A stretch of DNA of 64,000 nucleotides from Desmodus rotundus (taxonomy: Eukaryota > Chordata > Mammalia > Chiroptera > Phyllostomidae), in the NCBI RefSeq assembly GCF_022682495.2, contig NC_071391.1, forward strand, positions 107,429,195 to 107,493,194, read 5' to 3'. The translations under genes were made by a program, and so were the position numbers. Positions 32,645-44,160 of the stretch are shown in pieces. The notes beneath the pieces were generated by a model. The model saw nothing but the letters and a program-made list of their open reading frames with translations. It did not search any database and had not been told where the DNA came from. Each line of letters opens with the position of its first letter. Positions within the stretch are counted from its first letter, which is position 1.

Positions 32645-32975
32645 TCTACCATTTCTCAAATTCTTTGGTCCCAGGACCTCTGTACATAATAAAAACGTAT
32701 TGAAGTCCCCAAAGAGCTTTTATTTATGGGGGCTAATGGAAATATTAGTAAGACACAAGCAAACACAAGCACACGCGCCCTTAACCATCAGAGCGGTGGT
32801 GTTATCACAGGCCCATAGCCTCTAGAAGGTCCTGTCCGTACAGTTATGAGAGAATGAGAGTGACAGAGGATGATATCTTAGTACTTTGAAAACAGTCCTG
32901 ACTTTACAGATTGCTTGAAAGGGTCGTAGGGACGTCCACAGTTCCCTGGACTACGCTTTGCGAATCGCTGTTCTG
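32645..32975 (+). mobile_element. hAT-Charlie non-autonomous element
   Basis: CCATTTCTCAAATTCTTTGG and CCCCAAAGAGCTTTTATTTA on the left, GAGAGAATGAGAGTGACAG in the middle, and a right end TTTGCGAATCGCTG that inversely matches the degraded left end (GGTTCTCAAA type). Confidence 0.7.
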
Positions 32976-33299
32976 TTCAGTGGACACATTGTCTTGTCCC
33001 CTGCAGAGATCAGAAGGTCAGTCAGTGGCAGAGCTGTAGCTTGACCTGCATGCTCCAGAGGACCCTGCGGGTGGGTCCCCCCGGGGGTTCAGGTCTTCAG
33101 ATTGTAGAGTCAAGCTCTGGAATCCAGCCTCCAGTTTAATGAGGCAGTTCACTAGAGCTTTCTGGAAGGGCTGTGGCTTGAGAGCAGGTTTGGCTTCCAA
33201 CTTTCGTTAATCTTTAGAGAGGAGGACTCCCGAGATGACGTCCATCCACAGACACTGCAGGCTTTACGCTGGGCACCACACAGGCCGCCCCTTTTCCTT

Positions 33300-33672
33300 A
33301 CCAATACTCAAACAGAATTTTTGAGTTCTTTGCTATTCCTGCCTGCACGTTCTTTCACCCAGCTACCCCCATGCTTCCCATACTTCTTTGTAGACTCTGC
33401 TCAAATGTCTCTCATGAGACTCTTCCTGATTACCTGTTAAAGAGTATGCCAGTCGCACCCCCCGCCCCACCCTGTCTGCCGTCCCAGCTGCCTTCCCTGA
33501 TTATTTTTCTCTGTAGCACTTAGCCATAATCTAATAAAATTTTTGTTTATTGTAACAAAAATGATGCAATCTTCAAAAGAGTAGGAACTTTTGTCTGTGT
33601 TCTTTGCTACTGCATCCCCAGTGCTTAGGAGGGTGCCCGGCTGCAGGAGATGCTCCATAAATATTTGTTGTG
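33300..33672 (+). mobile_element. L2 3' end
   Basis: CTGCTCAAATGTCTCTCATG, TTTTTCTCTGTAGCACTTAG, CTGCATCCCCAGTGCTTAGG and CATAAATATTTGTTGTGTG are in L2 order. Confidence 0.75.
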
Positions 33673-34082
33673 TGAAAAAGGTAAACTACAGCCAGCTTAC
33701 TTTAGTATCATTCTAGCTGGTCTGCTGAAGGGTCCTCTTGGACAAGGGCAGTTGTCACAGGTCCCAGGATGCTGGGGTGGGAGGAGCTGACGTGTGCGTG
33801 GTCCAGGAACTTAGCGCACATTACACAGGTTGTCACTGTGCTCCTTTGTTTCATTTCATGGATTACACACACGTGTTAAAGTCTCCATTGGCTCAGCTGC
33901 CAGAACTTGAAGCTTCTTGTGTCTCCATTATCTTGTCTTTTTCTTTTAGGATGGTTGCAGCAAGATAGCCTTTTAAAGGGATATTTTAATAGTGTTAGAT
34001 CATCATAATGTTAAAATATGTGGCTTCTTCTAGTAGCATATGGTGGCCACAATGATAGCGAATGCGGTAGTAGAGCAGTTGG

Positions 34083-34112
34083 GTGTGTGTGCACACGTGT
34101 GTGTGTGTGTGT
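34083..34112 (+). repeat. (GT)n tract with GTGTGCACAC palindrome
   Basis: Thirty bases of strict purine-pyrimidine alternation, a good Z-DNA candidate, inside TRABD2A intron 1. Confidence 0.85.
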
Positions 34113-34627
34113 AGACAAAGAGCTCTACCCCCAGATCTACCTGTTAGATCAGTGCAGCAGCCTGGGGGCTCACCCATGGGCAAAGGCAAGGTCAGAGCTC
34201 GTGATCAGAAGCCTGGAAGACTCTTCTTTTAGCCCTGCCCGGGGGGCCGTGTTTGTGGTCAGCCGGGACAGTTGCTGGTGCGGGGTGCTCAGGGGGACAA
34301 GGTGCCCTGCTCCCTCAGGACAGAACTCCATTTATTCAAGAAGCTCTGTGAGGTGGTTTCTTTAATACTCCTGCTTAAAAACAGTAGAAAAGCCCCCCAA
34401 ATTGTGTTATCTAAAAAGAGAGAATGGGAAAGGTGGCAGACTGAGGATTTAAAGGTGTCAGTGTGGATTTATCTGGGCAGATACTCAGGACTCAGAAAGG
34501 GCAGCTGGCCAGGCCTTTCTAGATTTGGAGTCAGGGAGCGCTCCGGAGCAGCAGTGTAACTCCTAGGGTATTGAGTGAAAAAGATAGGACTTTGGATCTT
34601 GAGTAAAGTCTTTTGTGTATTAAGACC

Positions 34628-34768
34628 ATGTAATGTGTTTAAAACCAGGGGCTCAGGAGTCAGCCTACCTGGCTTCAAATCCTGGATGCACCACTTAGCA
34701 GCCATGAGACCTTGGGTAACATCATAAACCTCTCAAGGCCTCAGTTTCTCCATCTGGAAATGACCAGT
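34628..34768 (-). mobile_element. MIR fragment
   Basis: Reverse orientation: GGAGTCAGCCTACCTGGCTT, CACTTAGCAGCCATGAGAC and CCTCAGTTTCTCCATCTGG. Confidence 0.75.
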
Positions 34769-34789
34769 GTATCCCCACTTCCTCTCCTA

Positions 34790-35980
34790 TTTTCTCCTGA
34801 ATGGGCACTGGGCAGGCTTTCACCCTATGCCACCAAAACCGTCTCGTCCAGGTCCCCTGTGACCTTGGTGTTGCTCCATCCAGTGGGCAGTCCTCCAATC
34901 CTCAACTTCTTTGTCCCATCTGTCACACTGAACCCACCTGCCTACTTTTTCCTCCTTGAAGCCCTGTCCTTTGATTGGCTTCCTACTTACCTGATTTTCC
35001 CAATAACCTCACTGACCACTTCTTCTCTTCTCTCCCTTCACTTCAGAAAGTTGGACCATTTCTAGACCTTTTCTCTCCTGTTTACTCTGAGTCCCTTGGA
35101 GAGCTCATCCAGTCCCATGGCTTTAAATAACATCCACATGGTGACAGTGCCCTCTTTTGATCTGTGGCCCAGGCCTCTCCCAACTCCAGACTCATGCGTC
35201 TGCCTACCATCTCGACCTCCCCGCGTGGATGTCTGCTTGACTGCTCAACTCGCCAGGGCCAAACTACCCATCTCCCTTTTTCTCTCCACCCCCCGTCTTA
35301 TTCATCTCAGGTGATAGCAACTTTGTTCTTTTAATTAACCGTCATCTGCAAGTCCCGTTGGCCCTAGCTTCCAGAATACATCCAGAAATCTGATCGCATT
35401 TTATCATTTCTGCCACAACCACTCTGTTCTCTCTCTCAGATTAGTCCAGCAACTTCCTAACTGACCTTGCACCTGCCCTCATCCCTCCGTAGTCTATTTA
35501 CTGCAGCTGCTAGAATGACCCTATTAACTTGATAAGTCAGCTCCTGCCACTGTTGTCACAAGCAAGTAGGATGAGTAGCTCCCATCCTACTCAGCATAAA
35601 CGCCTGAGCCCTACTGGTAGCCCTCAGGCCCTGTGTGGCCTGGCCTCCCTCCCTCTCTGATCTTGACTCCTGTTTTCCTCTTCAGTCATCCTGCCCCAGG
35701 GCTTTTGCATTGCTGGTCCCTCCTCCTAGGGCATGCTCCTCTCTCAGACAGCTCTGTCCTAGCAGACATTCAGTGACTTTCCTGATCACCCAGGTTAAGA
35801 CCGCATCCCTCCCCTGCCAGTGCTCTCTGCTCCTTTACCCGCCTCCATGTTCTCCACAGCGGTTATCACCACTGTACCTGACACGGGGACCTGCGTTTCA
35901 TTCGCTGCTGTATTCCCAGTGCCCTAATGCCTGGAACAGTGCCTGGCACAGGGTAGGCACAGCATAAAATATTGAGGAAC
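34790..35980 (+). mobile_element. Long L2 copy (about 1.2 kb)
   Basis: Ordered L2 motifs: CCCCTGTGACCTTGGTG, TCCCTTCACTTCAGAAAG, GTGGATGTCTGCTTGACTGC, CCCCAGGGCTTTTGCATTGC, GTGACTTTCCTGATCACCC and TGCCTGGCACAGGGTAGGCAC. Long open frames on the + strand here are low-quality echoes of the old L2. Confidence 0.75.
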
Positions 35981-36734
35981 GAATGCAGTTGGGTGGTGCC
36001 TGGCACACAGTGAGCATTCACTAACAGCCAGCTGCTCCTAGCAACATTATTGTTATCACATGGCTGGATGCCAGAACATGATAATTTTTTTAAAAAATAT
36101 GAGCAGTTTTCAGGAAACGATCAGATGAGGACCCTATTTCTAGACTAATGATTATTGAAAAGGCAACAATAAAATAAATAATGAAAATGGGTACGTATAG
36201 TTGATCAGACATTGTTTAAATGGAAGCACAGGCATTTTGACATAGGGTGGGCCTTTAGGGAGATTATGTGTATTGCAAACCAAAACAAACAATCTTCCCC
36301 TGCCCTCACCAGCACCCCCCACCCCCCGCCCCCATATACACCATGATCCTGCAGTAAGGGTTTAGTTTTGCTGAACGTATATTTGTTTAGTATTATGGTC
36401 GCCTGATAGATGACAGTCGAATTAGGTGTCCGCGGGTTTAATAGTAACATTTTGGCCCTTTCCCTCTATCTCCCAGTGGGAAATCGTGTAGAAGTCCTTT
36501 GGTAGACTGCTTGGGACTTGTGTGACCTGGTTTCTTACATAAGTCACTGGTGCCCCCGTTATATCACCATCCAGGACCCCTTTATGATCAACTCTTCCCC
36601 CCAAATGAACAAGTAACCAAACTAAAGCTATGCTTGAAAGGCCGCCTCTAGCAAATCATTTGTGTTTATAGGTAATTATTTTGTTACCCATTTGAAATGA
36701 AACAAAGCCAAGACTGTCAGTCTCAGCTTTATTT

Positions 36735-36952
36735 TAATCCTCACCCAAGGACATTTCTTTATTGCCTTCAGAGAGAGGAAGGGAGAGAGAGAAACATCGA
36801 TGTGAGAGAAGTATCAATTGGTTGCCTCCTGTACACACCTGGACTGGGGAATAAACCCACAACCCAAGCATATGCCCGGACTGGGAATCAAACCTGCAAC
36901 TTTTTGGTTAGGGGATGACGCTCCAATCAACTGAGCCACACTGGCCTGGGCA
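36735..36952 (-). mobile_element. VES SINE, AATCCTCAC subtype
   Basis: Reverse copy: TTTTAATCCTCACCCAAGGAC, a GA-rich body, CTGGGAATCAAACCTGC and CACACTGGCCTGGGC. It is flanked by similar TCTCAGCTTTATTTT and ACTCAGCTTTTT copies. Confidence 0.85.
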
Positions 36953-37167
36953 GACTCAGCTTTTTGAATAGCATCTAGTTAGTGCTTTTGTACCAGCTTG
37001 ATCTAATTCTAACCAACAGTGATATGTTTGATTGTTTAATTAGCCTGGACAACCATTCTTTGATAGATGTACAGTTTCCATTTGGCTTTTTGAAGTATTT
37101 AAATAACTCTGGGGACACTCATTACTCCATAAGAGGATGTCTGAGGACTGGCAGGAGGTTCCACACA

Positions 37168-37373
37168 TACCGTATTTTTTGGACTATAAGACACACAGGA
37201 CCATAAGACACACCTAGGTTTTAGAGGAGGAAAATAGGAAAAAAAAAACCCTGTCTCACCACTGCGCCCCCTCCCCGCAGCAAGCCAGGTAAGCTACAAT
37301 CGGACTATAAGACGCACCCCCATTTCCCTCCCAACTTTGGGGGGATGCGTCTTATAGTCTGAAAAATATAGTA
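37168..37373. mobile_element. 206-bp element with 28-bp terminal inverted repeats
   Basis: The left end TACCGTATTTTTTGGACTAT and the complement of the right end TACTATATTTTTCAGACTAT match closely through ATAAGAC. The core ACTATAAGAC motif also recurs inside in direct orientation. It is a small non-autonomous DNA transposon-like element; the superfamily is uncertain. Confidence 0.75.
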
Positions 37374-37479
37374 ATTCATCTCTTAATATTTATTTAACCA
37401 TTAATAGGTTTTAAAAATTCATTCTTTCTTTAATTCACTTATTTAACAGTTACCTGTCTAATTTGTTTGTTGCTGTAAC

Positions 37480-37573
37480 CTATGAGAGGGTTCTTATCTA
37501 ACTTTTATAGATGAGAAAACTGAGGTGCAGAGAAATGAAGTGTCTTTAGAAAATCTCAGTGCAGCAGCTGAGA
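37480..37573 (+). mobile_element. MIR core fragment
   Basis: TTTTATAGATGAGAAAACTGAGG and AGAGAAATGAAGTG give the conserved MIR core. Confidence 0.6.
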
Positions 37574-38155
37574 CAGAAGCATAATTTAGGCTCCCCCCGC
37601 CCCCAAATAGTGCACTCTTGAAAAGGTGTGTGTGAGCTGAACTGTAATTTAAATGCTTTAAAAAGCAAGTCACAGGCTGGAGGCTAGTGAGATACATTCT
37701 CCTCGGCTTGCAGGGCCTTTAAGAAAATTGAGGCACCATTTTCCAACTGGAAGATTTTAAATAAAATGAGGTTTTCTGATTTCTTTTGAAGAGTCCATTC
37801 TGGAGCACCAGGCCTGTCCCTCTGGGGATGGAAACAGTGGGCTTCTCAGGTGTCCCTCACCTGTCCCAGGTGCCCTTGGAGTCCCTTGAGAATCCCCTAT
37901 TTAACGCCTGCCCAGTACATGCTAGGCAGGCATGGGGACAAACTTGTCTTTTATCAGTATTTTGATTGAAAAGGGAAAAGAATGCTGAAATGGAAGCTGC
38001 ATTGAGGACTCCAGCTCCTGGCAGGCGAATCTACCTGGACTTAAAAGTCTGAATTGTATTTTGATGACTTTTCTCCTGCGCTGTGACCTGTCTCTCTAAT
38101 GCATTTTCTCCTTTTGAGTTCCTGACCCTCCATATCATGCCTGCTTTTCTTTTAG

Positions 38156-38716
38156 CAAAGTGAATTGAATTCCTTCTTGTGGACCATAAAGAGAGACTCA
38201 CCATCTTACTTCTTTGGCACAATCCATGTTCCATACACGCGGGTTTGGGACTTCATCCCGGACAATTCCAAGGAGGCTTTTCAGCAGAGCAGCATCGTGT
38301 ACTTTGAGCTGGACCTCACGGACCCCTATACTATCTCAGCCCTCACTAGCTGTCAAATGCTGCCACAGGGCAAGAACCTCCACGATGTGCTCCCCGGCGA
38401 CATCTACTGTCGCCTCAAGCACCACCTAGACTACGTCAAGCTCGTGATGCCCTCGTGGATGACCCCCGACCAGCGCGGTAAGGGCCTCTATGCAGACTAC
38501 CTCTTCAATGCCATTGCGGGGAACTTGGAGCGCAAGAGGCCCATCTGGGTCATGCTCACGGTCAACTCCCTGACCGAAGTGGACATTAAGTCCCGTGGGG
38601 TGCCTGTGTTGGACCTGTACCTTGCCCAGGAGGCCGAGCGGCTAAGGAAACAAACTGGGGTGGTGGAAAAGGTAGAAGATCAGTGCCATTCGTTGAATGG
38701 GCTGAACTTTTCACAG
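38156..38716 (+). CDS. TRABD2A: TRABD2A (TIKI1) coding exon 2: N-terminal TIKI/TraB domain
   Basis: The exon is 561 nt (187 codons), phase 0 at both ends, without a stop. It is preceded by a pyrimidine-rich TTTCTTTTAG acceptor and followed by a GTAAGA donor at 38717. The translation starts [14 protein letters not shown] and ends LNGLNFSQ. The GTIH motif (38216-38227, exon codons 21-24) matches the first GxxH metal-binding motif of TIKI proteases, and the conserved Glu in VYFELDL is codon 51. An NFS glycosylation sequon lies at codons 184-186. The second, GxGH-type motif and the GPI-anchor end belong to later exons outside the window. From family memory the residues are closer to TIKI1/TRABD2A than to the paralogue TRABD2B, for example [28 protein letters not shown] text near codons 145-166. 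Near-complete conservation indicates that this exon is under selection. Confidence 0.92.
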
Positions 38717-39710
38717 GTAAGAATGTTTTTGCATGAAGGGCTCGACATTTGACTGCGTGAGTGAATTGGCTGACGTACAATACAGGAGGTGGACCAGAAG
38801 CACAGTTCACCTGGAAACTGTCTTTGCTCAAGAATGTTATTCTGGGGATTAAAAAGAAGCCTAATAGTCAGTTACATCACTTATTTGTGTACTACCAAGA
38901 GAGAAAACTTGTGTTTTCTTGTAATCCCAACATGTATTGTGTGCTTTTATTGCTCGTTTTAATTCAGGTCACTCAGTAAGAAGCTGCTGTGTGAGGAAGT
39001 GGGTGGTGGGAACGCCAGACTGGCTGGCATGGGGTGTGGCTGGATCCGAAGGTGATACTGGCCGTGGCTGTCGTAGTGTGGTTGTTTTAGGTAACATCGG
39101 GCTCTTTGAGGTCATTGCTGTCGCTCTCAGGACACTCCTCCCAGGGCTTTCCTTTCCAAAGCAGAGGTACGCGCTCGTCTTACTCATCATTTTATAGATC
39201 CTGCCTCAGGGTATTGGGCTTTAGGTTGATGTTCAAGAAATTCTTCACTTCTCATGAGACAAGCAATACTTTATTAAAGTGTCATTGTTTAATTGTTCTG
39301 GTGAAATTTGTTGTTGATATTTTAAGGTGCACTACATACCCCTGGGGGACAGTGGGAGTTCTGCAGTATGAAATAAGTATTCTTGTTTTGTAAATATTCT
39401 CAGTGCTTGGCCTTGGGAATGAAACCCAACTGTTTCGGCCTTTAGCAGATCTTAAAGTGCTGAGCTCCGACTGTTATTTAAAGGGTTTAAGGACATTCAA
39501 CAGCCTAAACGTAGTGTTCCTGAGCTGATAGTGAGATTTTTAGGGACTTTATCTTGCTAAAATGCTGTAATATTAGTAAATACTCAGATGCTAAAATATA
39601 GTATTTGTTTGACACACTGAGATTTATAGACAAGGTAAGGGTCCACTAATTGTCCGCATCGATCTCCGGGGGGAGTTTTCTGACATTGTTTTGGAAACCT
39701 AAAGAGCCAC
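38717..39710. other. TRABD2A: Intron 2, first kilobase
   Basis: No repeat or exon recognised. Mostly unique-looking intronic sequence. Confidence 0.4.
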
Positions 39711-39812
39711 TGTTCTTTTTCTTTTTCTTTTTTAAATTGTATTTTAAAAAATTTTTATTGTTATTCAATTACAGTTGTATGCCTTTTCTCCCCATCCCTC
39801 CACCCCACCCCA
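39711..39812 (-). mobile_element. Short L1 3'-end fragment
   Basis: T-rich start, then TTTTTATTGTTATTCAATTA, CAGTTGTATGCC and a C-rich block. This is the reversed form of a bat L1 3' tail ending GGGACAACTGTAAT-like sequence. Confidence 0.6.
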
Positions 39813-39964
39813 CTAACTTTTTCATTGTCTACATTAAATACAATGTTTTGTCAAAGAAAGGTGCTTTGATTTAAAGGTGCATTGATTTTGACTTCACAAG
39901 TTTGAAATTTGTGAACATCTTTACCTGAGTCAAGCCTTTTTTTCCATTTAACAAATAATTATTT

Positions 39965-40690
39965 CATTTTTGAAAAAGAACTTAAAAAAATTTTTTTTCA
40001 GTTACAGTTTACATTCAGTATTGTTTTGTATCAGTTTTGGGTATGTAGCGTAGTCGGCTAGACAGTCACACACTTCACAAGGTGGCCCCCCTGACGTTTC
40101 CAGTGCCCGCCTGGCCCCACACATAGTATTCACAATATTGTTGACTCTATTCTCTCTGCTGCGCTTTACTTCTCTGTGACTGTCCTGTAACTATTAATTT
40201 GTACTTTTTAATCCCTTCTCCTTTTCAACCATCAGTCTCTTCTCTGTGTCTATAAATCTGTTTCAATTTTGTTTATTTTGTTCTTTAGATGCCATGTATA
40301 AGTAAAATCATATGGTATTTGTCTTTTTATGGTTGACTGATTTCACTTAGCATAATACCCTCTAGGTCCACCCAAGTTGTAAGATTTCATTCTTTTTTTA
40401 TGGCCACGTAATATTCCATTATATATGTAAGGTCCGGCAGAAGTAACACCTGCTTGAGTGTGGTTGGCAGGGTATGTGACTGTCTCACACGAGATGGACA
40501 GCAATTTGAACATCTCACCTAACATGTCATATGGGGTGCTCGAGTGTGATATTGTTCTGTTACGGAATTACATGCTTCTGATTTTGTAACAAAAGATTTT
40601 GTAATAAAAAAGGGGCATTATGTGCTGGACCCTATATATGTACCACAGCTTTTTTATTCACTCGTTTATTGATGGGTGCTTGGGTTGCTT
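39965..40690 (-). mobile_element. L1 fragment interrupted by a small DNA element
   Basis: In reverse orientation: TAAAATCATATGGTATTTGTC, CACTTAGCATAATACCCTC, ACGTAATATTCCATTATATATG and, after the insert, GTACCACAGCTTTTTTATTC. These are the L1 ORF2 end and 3'UTR. Confidence 0.8.
40428..40632. mobile_element. 205-bp terminal-inverted-repeat insertion in L1
   Basis: It begins TAAGGTCCGGCAGAAGTAAC and ends TTATGTGCTGGACCC, so the ends are imperfect inverted repeats. It is flanked by TATATATG at 40420-40427 and 40633-40640. Either an 8-bp target duplication (hAT-like) or a TA duplication (mariner-like) fits. The surrounding L1 reads through once the insert is ignored. Confidence 0.8.
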
Positions 40691-41169
40691 CCATATCTGA
40701 GCCAAGCCTTCTTTTATACTTGCAAATGGATGGGAAAAAGTCTTCAAAGTCAATTTTTATCTCCAGCAAGGCATCTTTGAAGAAAGGTGTGTAGCACTGT
40801 CCCTTAAGATAATACATTTAAGAGACATTTTAGAACACTGCGGTTATATACTAGAGTATCATTATTTCACGAAAGATTCTTAAGGTTCGTATGTAAGCAT
40901 TTATTATTTATAAACTAGTATTTTTAGAAGAACTTGAGGTTAAGCTGGTGGGGTTAGAGTTGTTTAAATTTAGGGGGAAAAAGTTGTATGACTTACTCCT
41001 GAAACTTTCTTTTTTTAGTGTAACTCCCCTACATTTTATTTATAAACAGTAAAATACAACCTTAGTGTATAGCCCAGCGATGTTTAACATACGCATATAC
41101 CCAGATAACCGCCGCTGGGATTGACTCGTTGAATGCTTCCATCACTTCAGGAAGTAAGTGTAGAGTTTT

Positions 41170-41540
41170 CATTGCAGCATCACTATACAGAAAAGTGCAC
41201 TTGGTACATTTCACTGACAGGGCCACGTGCCCAGCACCCGGGGCAGGAAATGGAACCTCACCAACAACCCAGAAGCCCCTTGTTCCCCACCCCGCCACGG
41301 TTAATCACTGTCCTGGACATCTTTGAGCGTAAATTATTTGACTGTTGTAGAACTTCACATTGATGGAATTACCTAGTACCCCCTCTCTTGGGCTTGGCTT
41401 CTTTCGCTCAGCATTTCCTTTGTGACTTGCCTGTGTCGCTGTGTGTGTTTGCCCATCGTTCACTCTCATTGCTGTGTGGACTCCATCAGAGTTTTTGGGA
41501 TGGTGGTTGATGGAGTCTTCGTTTTCAGTGAGTCTAGACT
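41170..41540 (-). mobile_element. Old L1 3' fragment
   Basis: TTCACATTGATGGAATTACC, CTTGGCTTCTTTCGCTCAGC and GCCCATCGTTCACTCTCATT in L1-type reversed order, diverged. Confidence 0.5.
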
Positions 41541-42155
41541 ATGGTAAGATCGTATGCACTTGTTTTGCTAGAAGGTGAGCCCTAGAGGCCTAACTCGTTC
41601 CCTAGGGCCCCTTTCTTTTCCTGCCCATTTGAGAGTGGCTGGTTCCTTCTTCCTTGGTCTCTGTAGCTCTGAAGAAGGAAATCGTGGGTACCTGATTACA
41701 CAGGGAGCTGCGGGTGGGGTGGTGGTGGTGGTATTGCTGATGGCCAATCCTCGCAGGCTCCTGAGCCCACTTTCCTGGCCAGCGGCCTGCAAGAGGCAGA
41801 GAGCACTGGAGCCAGGAGAGCCTGCCTGCTCAGCCCGTCCTGGGAGGAGCCCTGAAGGCCTCTGCCTGGGGCTCCCCACCCACCTCTTCAATTATAGGGT
41901 GGGGGCAGGAGGATTCTAAGAGATTGAGGCACAGTTGAGGCTGAATTACTGCAGGAAGTGAGAGAAGCACTGGATCCGGAATCCTTAGAATCCCTACACC
42001 GTCACGGGCCTGTCTCTTCGAGCAGTTCACTTTGAACTTTGTTTTCTTATCTTTCAAATGTGGACACTAATACTTCCCCTACCATCCTGTTGTCAGAAGC
42101 AAGTAAGACAGTACATTGGAACACACTTCGTAAATAGATACACATATAAAGGGAA
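41541..42155. other. Unassigned intron sequence
   Basis: GC-moderate sequence. Two open frames of about 110 codons overlap on opposite strands near 41570-41920, but have no family motif. Confidence 0.35.
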
Positions 42156-42159
42156 GAGA

Positions 42160-42360
42160 ATAAACATACAGTGCCTTCTGTGAGCCAGCTCTCACCAGTA
42201 ATTTTACATTTAATACTCAGAATTTTACAAGTGGGCAGTGTCATCCCTATTTGATAGATAGGAAAGCTGAAGCTCAGTTGCCCGTGGTCACGTAGCTAAC
42301 AGCTGGAGGAATTTGGGCTCGATGTCAGATGTGTTCAAGGTCGCCGTGCCTGAGTCTCCG
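42160..42360 (+). mobile_element. MIR fragment
   Basis: GTGAGCCAGCTCTCACCAG, TATTTGATAGATAGGAAAGC and GGTCACGTAGCTAACAGCTGG. Confidence 0.6.
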
Positions 42361-43112
42361 GCCTGTGGTGAGAGGCCCCGAGACTGGGGTTGCAGCTGAG
42401 GATCCTGGATGTCTGTTGTCCAATTCAGCGACTGGCGCACGTGGCTGGCTGTTGAGGACTTGAATTATGGCCAATGTGACCAAGGAAGTGAAATTTTAAT
42501 TTCATTACATTTCAATTAATTCTAATGAAGGTTTAAGAAGTAATACTTGATTCATTGATTGGAAAACTTTTAAGTATGTGTGGAAAAACTTGAGAATATA
42601 AATCTCCTTTTTTAACCTATAAATTTTATGAAAGTATTTCTGATGAAAATTTAGTGTCCAAATTGAGATGTGCTGTGAGTAGGAAATACACAACAGATTT
42701 GAAGACCGAGTATGGAAAAAGAATATAAAATGTATCATAAGTACTATTTCATATTGATTACATTTGAGATGACAATACTTTGAATGTATTTGGTAAATGC
42801 AATATTTTATTAAATTTAATTTCACCTTTTGTTTCTTTTTTCATGTGGCTTCCTGCGACTTTAAGATTAGATGTGTGGCTCACCCTATACTCCTGTGGAG
42901 CGGTGCTGATCCAGATCATTCTGGCCGAGTGTGTCTGCGGCAGGTCTGCTGGGAGGCTGAGCTGCCCGTGATTGTCCCAGCACTGAATGCTTTGCCCACC
43001 CCCTGGGCAGGGCTCAACCCTGGGAGCCTCACAAATCCTATGGCTGCCTCTTCTGGCATCAGCTTTTCTCTGTTGACTTGCAATGATCTTTGATTTTAGC
43101 ACATCACCATTA

Positions 43113-43137
43113 CACACACACACACACACACACACAC
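43113..43137 (+). repeat. (CA)n microsatellite
   Basis: An uninterrupted CA run of about 25 nt in intron 2. Confidence 0.9.
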
Positions 43138-43169
43138 TCTTTCTCTCTCACTCATACTCATTGTTTCTG

Positions 43170-44160
43170 CACTTTACGTCTTGTTCCATTGATCTGTTTG
43201 CCTATTTCTGTGTCAATACCATATTCTTAATGACTGTAGCTTTAGGCTACATTAAAAAATTTTGATAATGATGTCATTTTCCTTAATGATTCTTAACATC
43301 ATTTTGATTATGATTTTGTTAATTTATAGATGCACTTACATTTTTCATGTTAAGCCCTATAATCCAAGAATCTGTTATCCTTTCCATTTATTTGAGTCCT
43401 CTTTTTTTATTTTGTGGAGTTCTCATCTAGATTTTGCTCAATTCATAAGTTTAGTCAGTGTTTTTATTATAAAGTTTGCTGATGTAAAGACTTCTGTCAT
43501 TATGTTTTCCATCTGGTTACTAATTTTATGTATTTATTTAGCCAGTTAATTAAAATCTTGTGTTCGAGCACTGTTCGTTGATTCCCTTGCTTACCCAGTG
43601 AGCAGAGTGTCATCGGTAAGTATTTTGTGTTTGCCTTTGCACAGTCTGCCTCGTTTCTGTCTCTTGCCCTGGTGTGTTGTCCAGGGCACTCACAGCAGGA
43701 CTGAGCAGCAGTGGTAAGGAAGCGCATTCTTCCTTTCCCCAACTTGAATGAGGATTCCTTTGGTATTTCGCCATTAAACATGATTCTGGTAGTTGATTAA
43801 TCTTCGTGATGTGAACGAAATGTTCTTGACTAGGAATGTCATCAGAAGCAGTTGTTGCTGTTAGTGGAAGCAATCACTGAGTTTTATGAAGACTTTTTTT
43901 TTGGTCTCTGTTGTGATGTCTTTTTTATTGATGTATAATTGACATATAGATTATGTTATGTTACAATAATTAGAATATAAATTATATTAGTTTCAGATGT
44001 ACAACATAATGATTCAATATTTTATATCCTGAGAAATGATCACCACGGTAAGTCCACTAGCATCTGTCACCACTGTGCGTAGTTACAAAATTTTCTTTCT
44101 TGTGTCGAGCACTTTTGTGATCCATTCTCTCAGTAACTTTCATTGGTGTCTTGATCCGAT
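43170..44160 (-). mobile_element. Old L1 fragments (ORF2 and 3'UTR)
   Basis: TTGTTCCATTGATCTGTTTG and CTTAATGACTGTAGCTTTAGG are reversed L1 ORF2 text. TTATTGATGTATAATTGACA and GATTCAATATTTTATATCC at 43925-44025 are reversed L1 3'UTR text. Both parts are decayed. Confidence 0.65.

Larger units (their letters stand above)
31247..38155 (+). other. TRABD2A: TRABD2A intron 1
   Basis: This 6,909-bp GT-AG intron (GTAAGG donor, TTTTAG acceptor) lies between the signal-peptide exon and the main TIKI exon. Its first kilobase is still CpG-rich. The rest holds a hAT-like relic (32.65-32.98 kb), L2 (33.3-33.7 and 34.8-36.0 kb), MIR fragments (34.63-34.77 and 37.48-37.57 kb), a VES SINE (36.74-36.95 kb) and a small terminal-inverted-repeat element (37.17-37.37 kb). 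No extra exon is evident. Stretches 33.67-34.6 kb (apart from a GT tract), 36.0-36.73 kb and 37.57-38.15 kb show nothing I recognise. Confidence 0.8.

Noticed and set aside
34712..35967. Several 70-117 codon + strand frames
   Set aside because: They lie inside a decayed L2 copy and reflect its old sequence.
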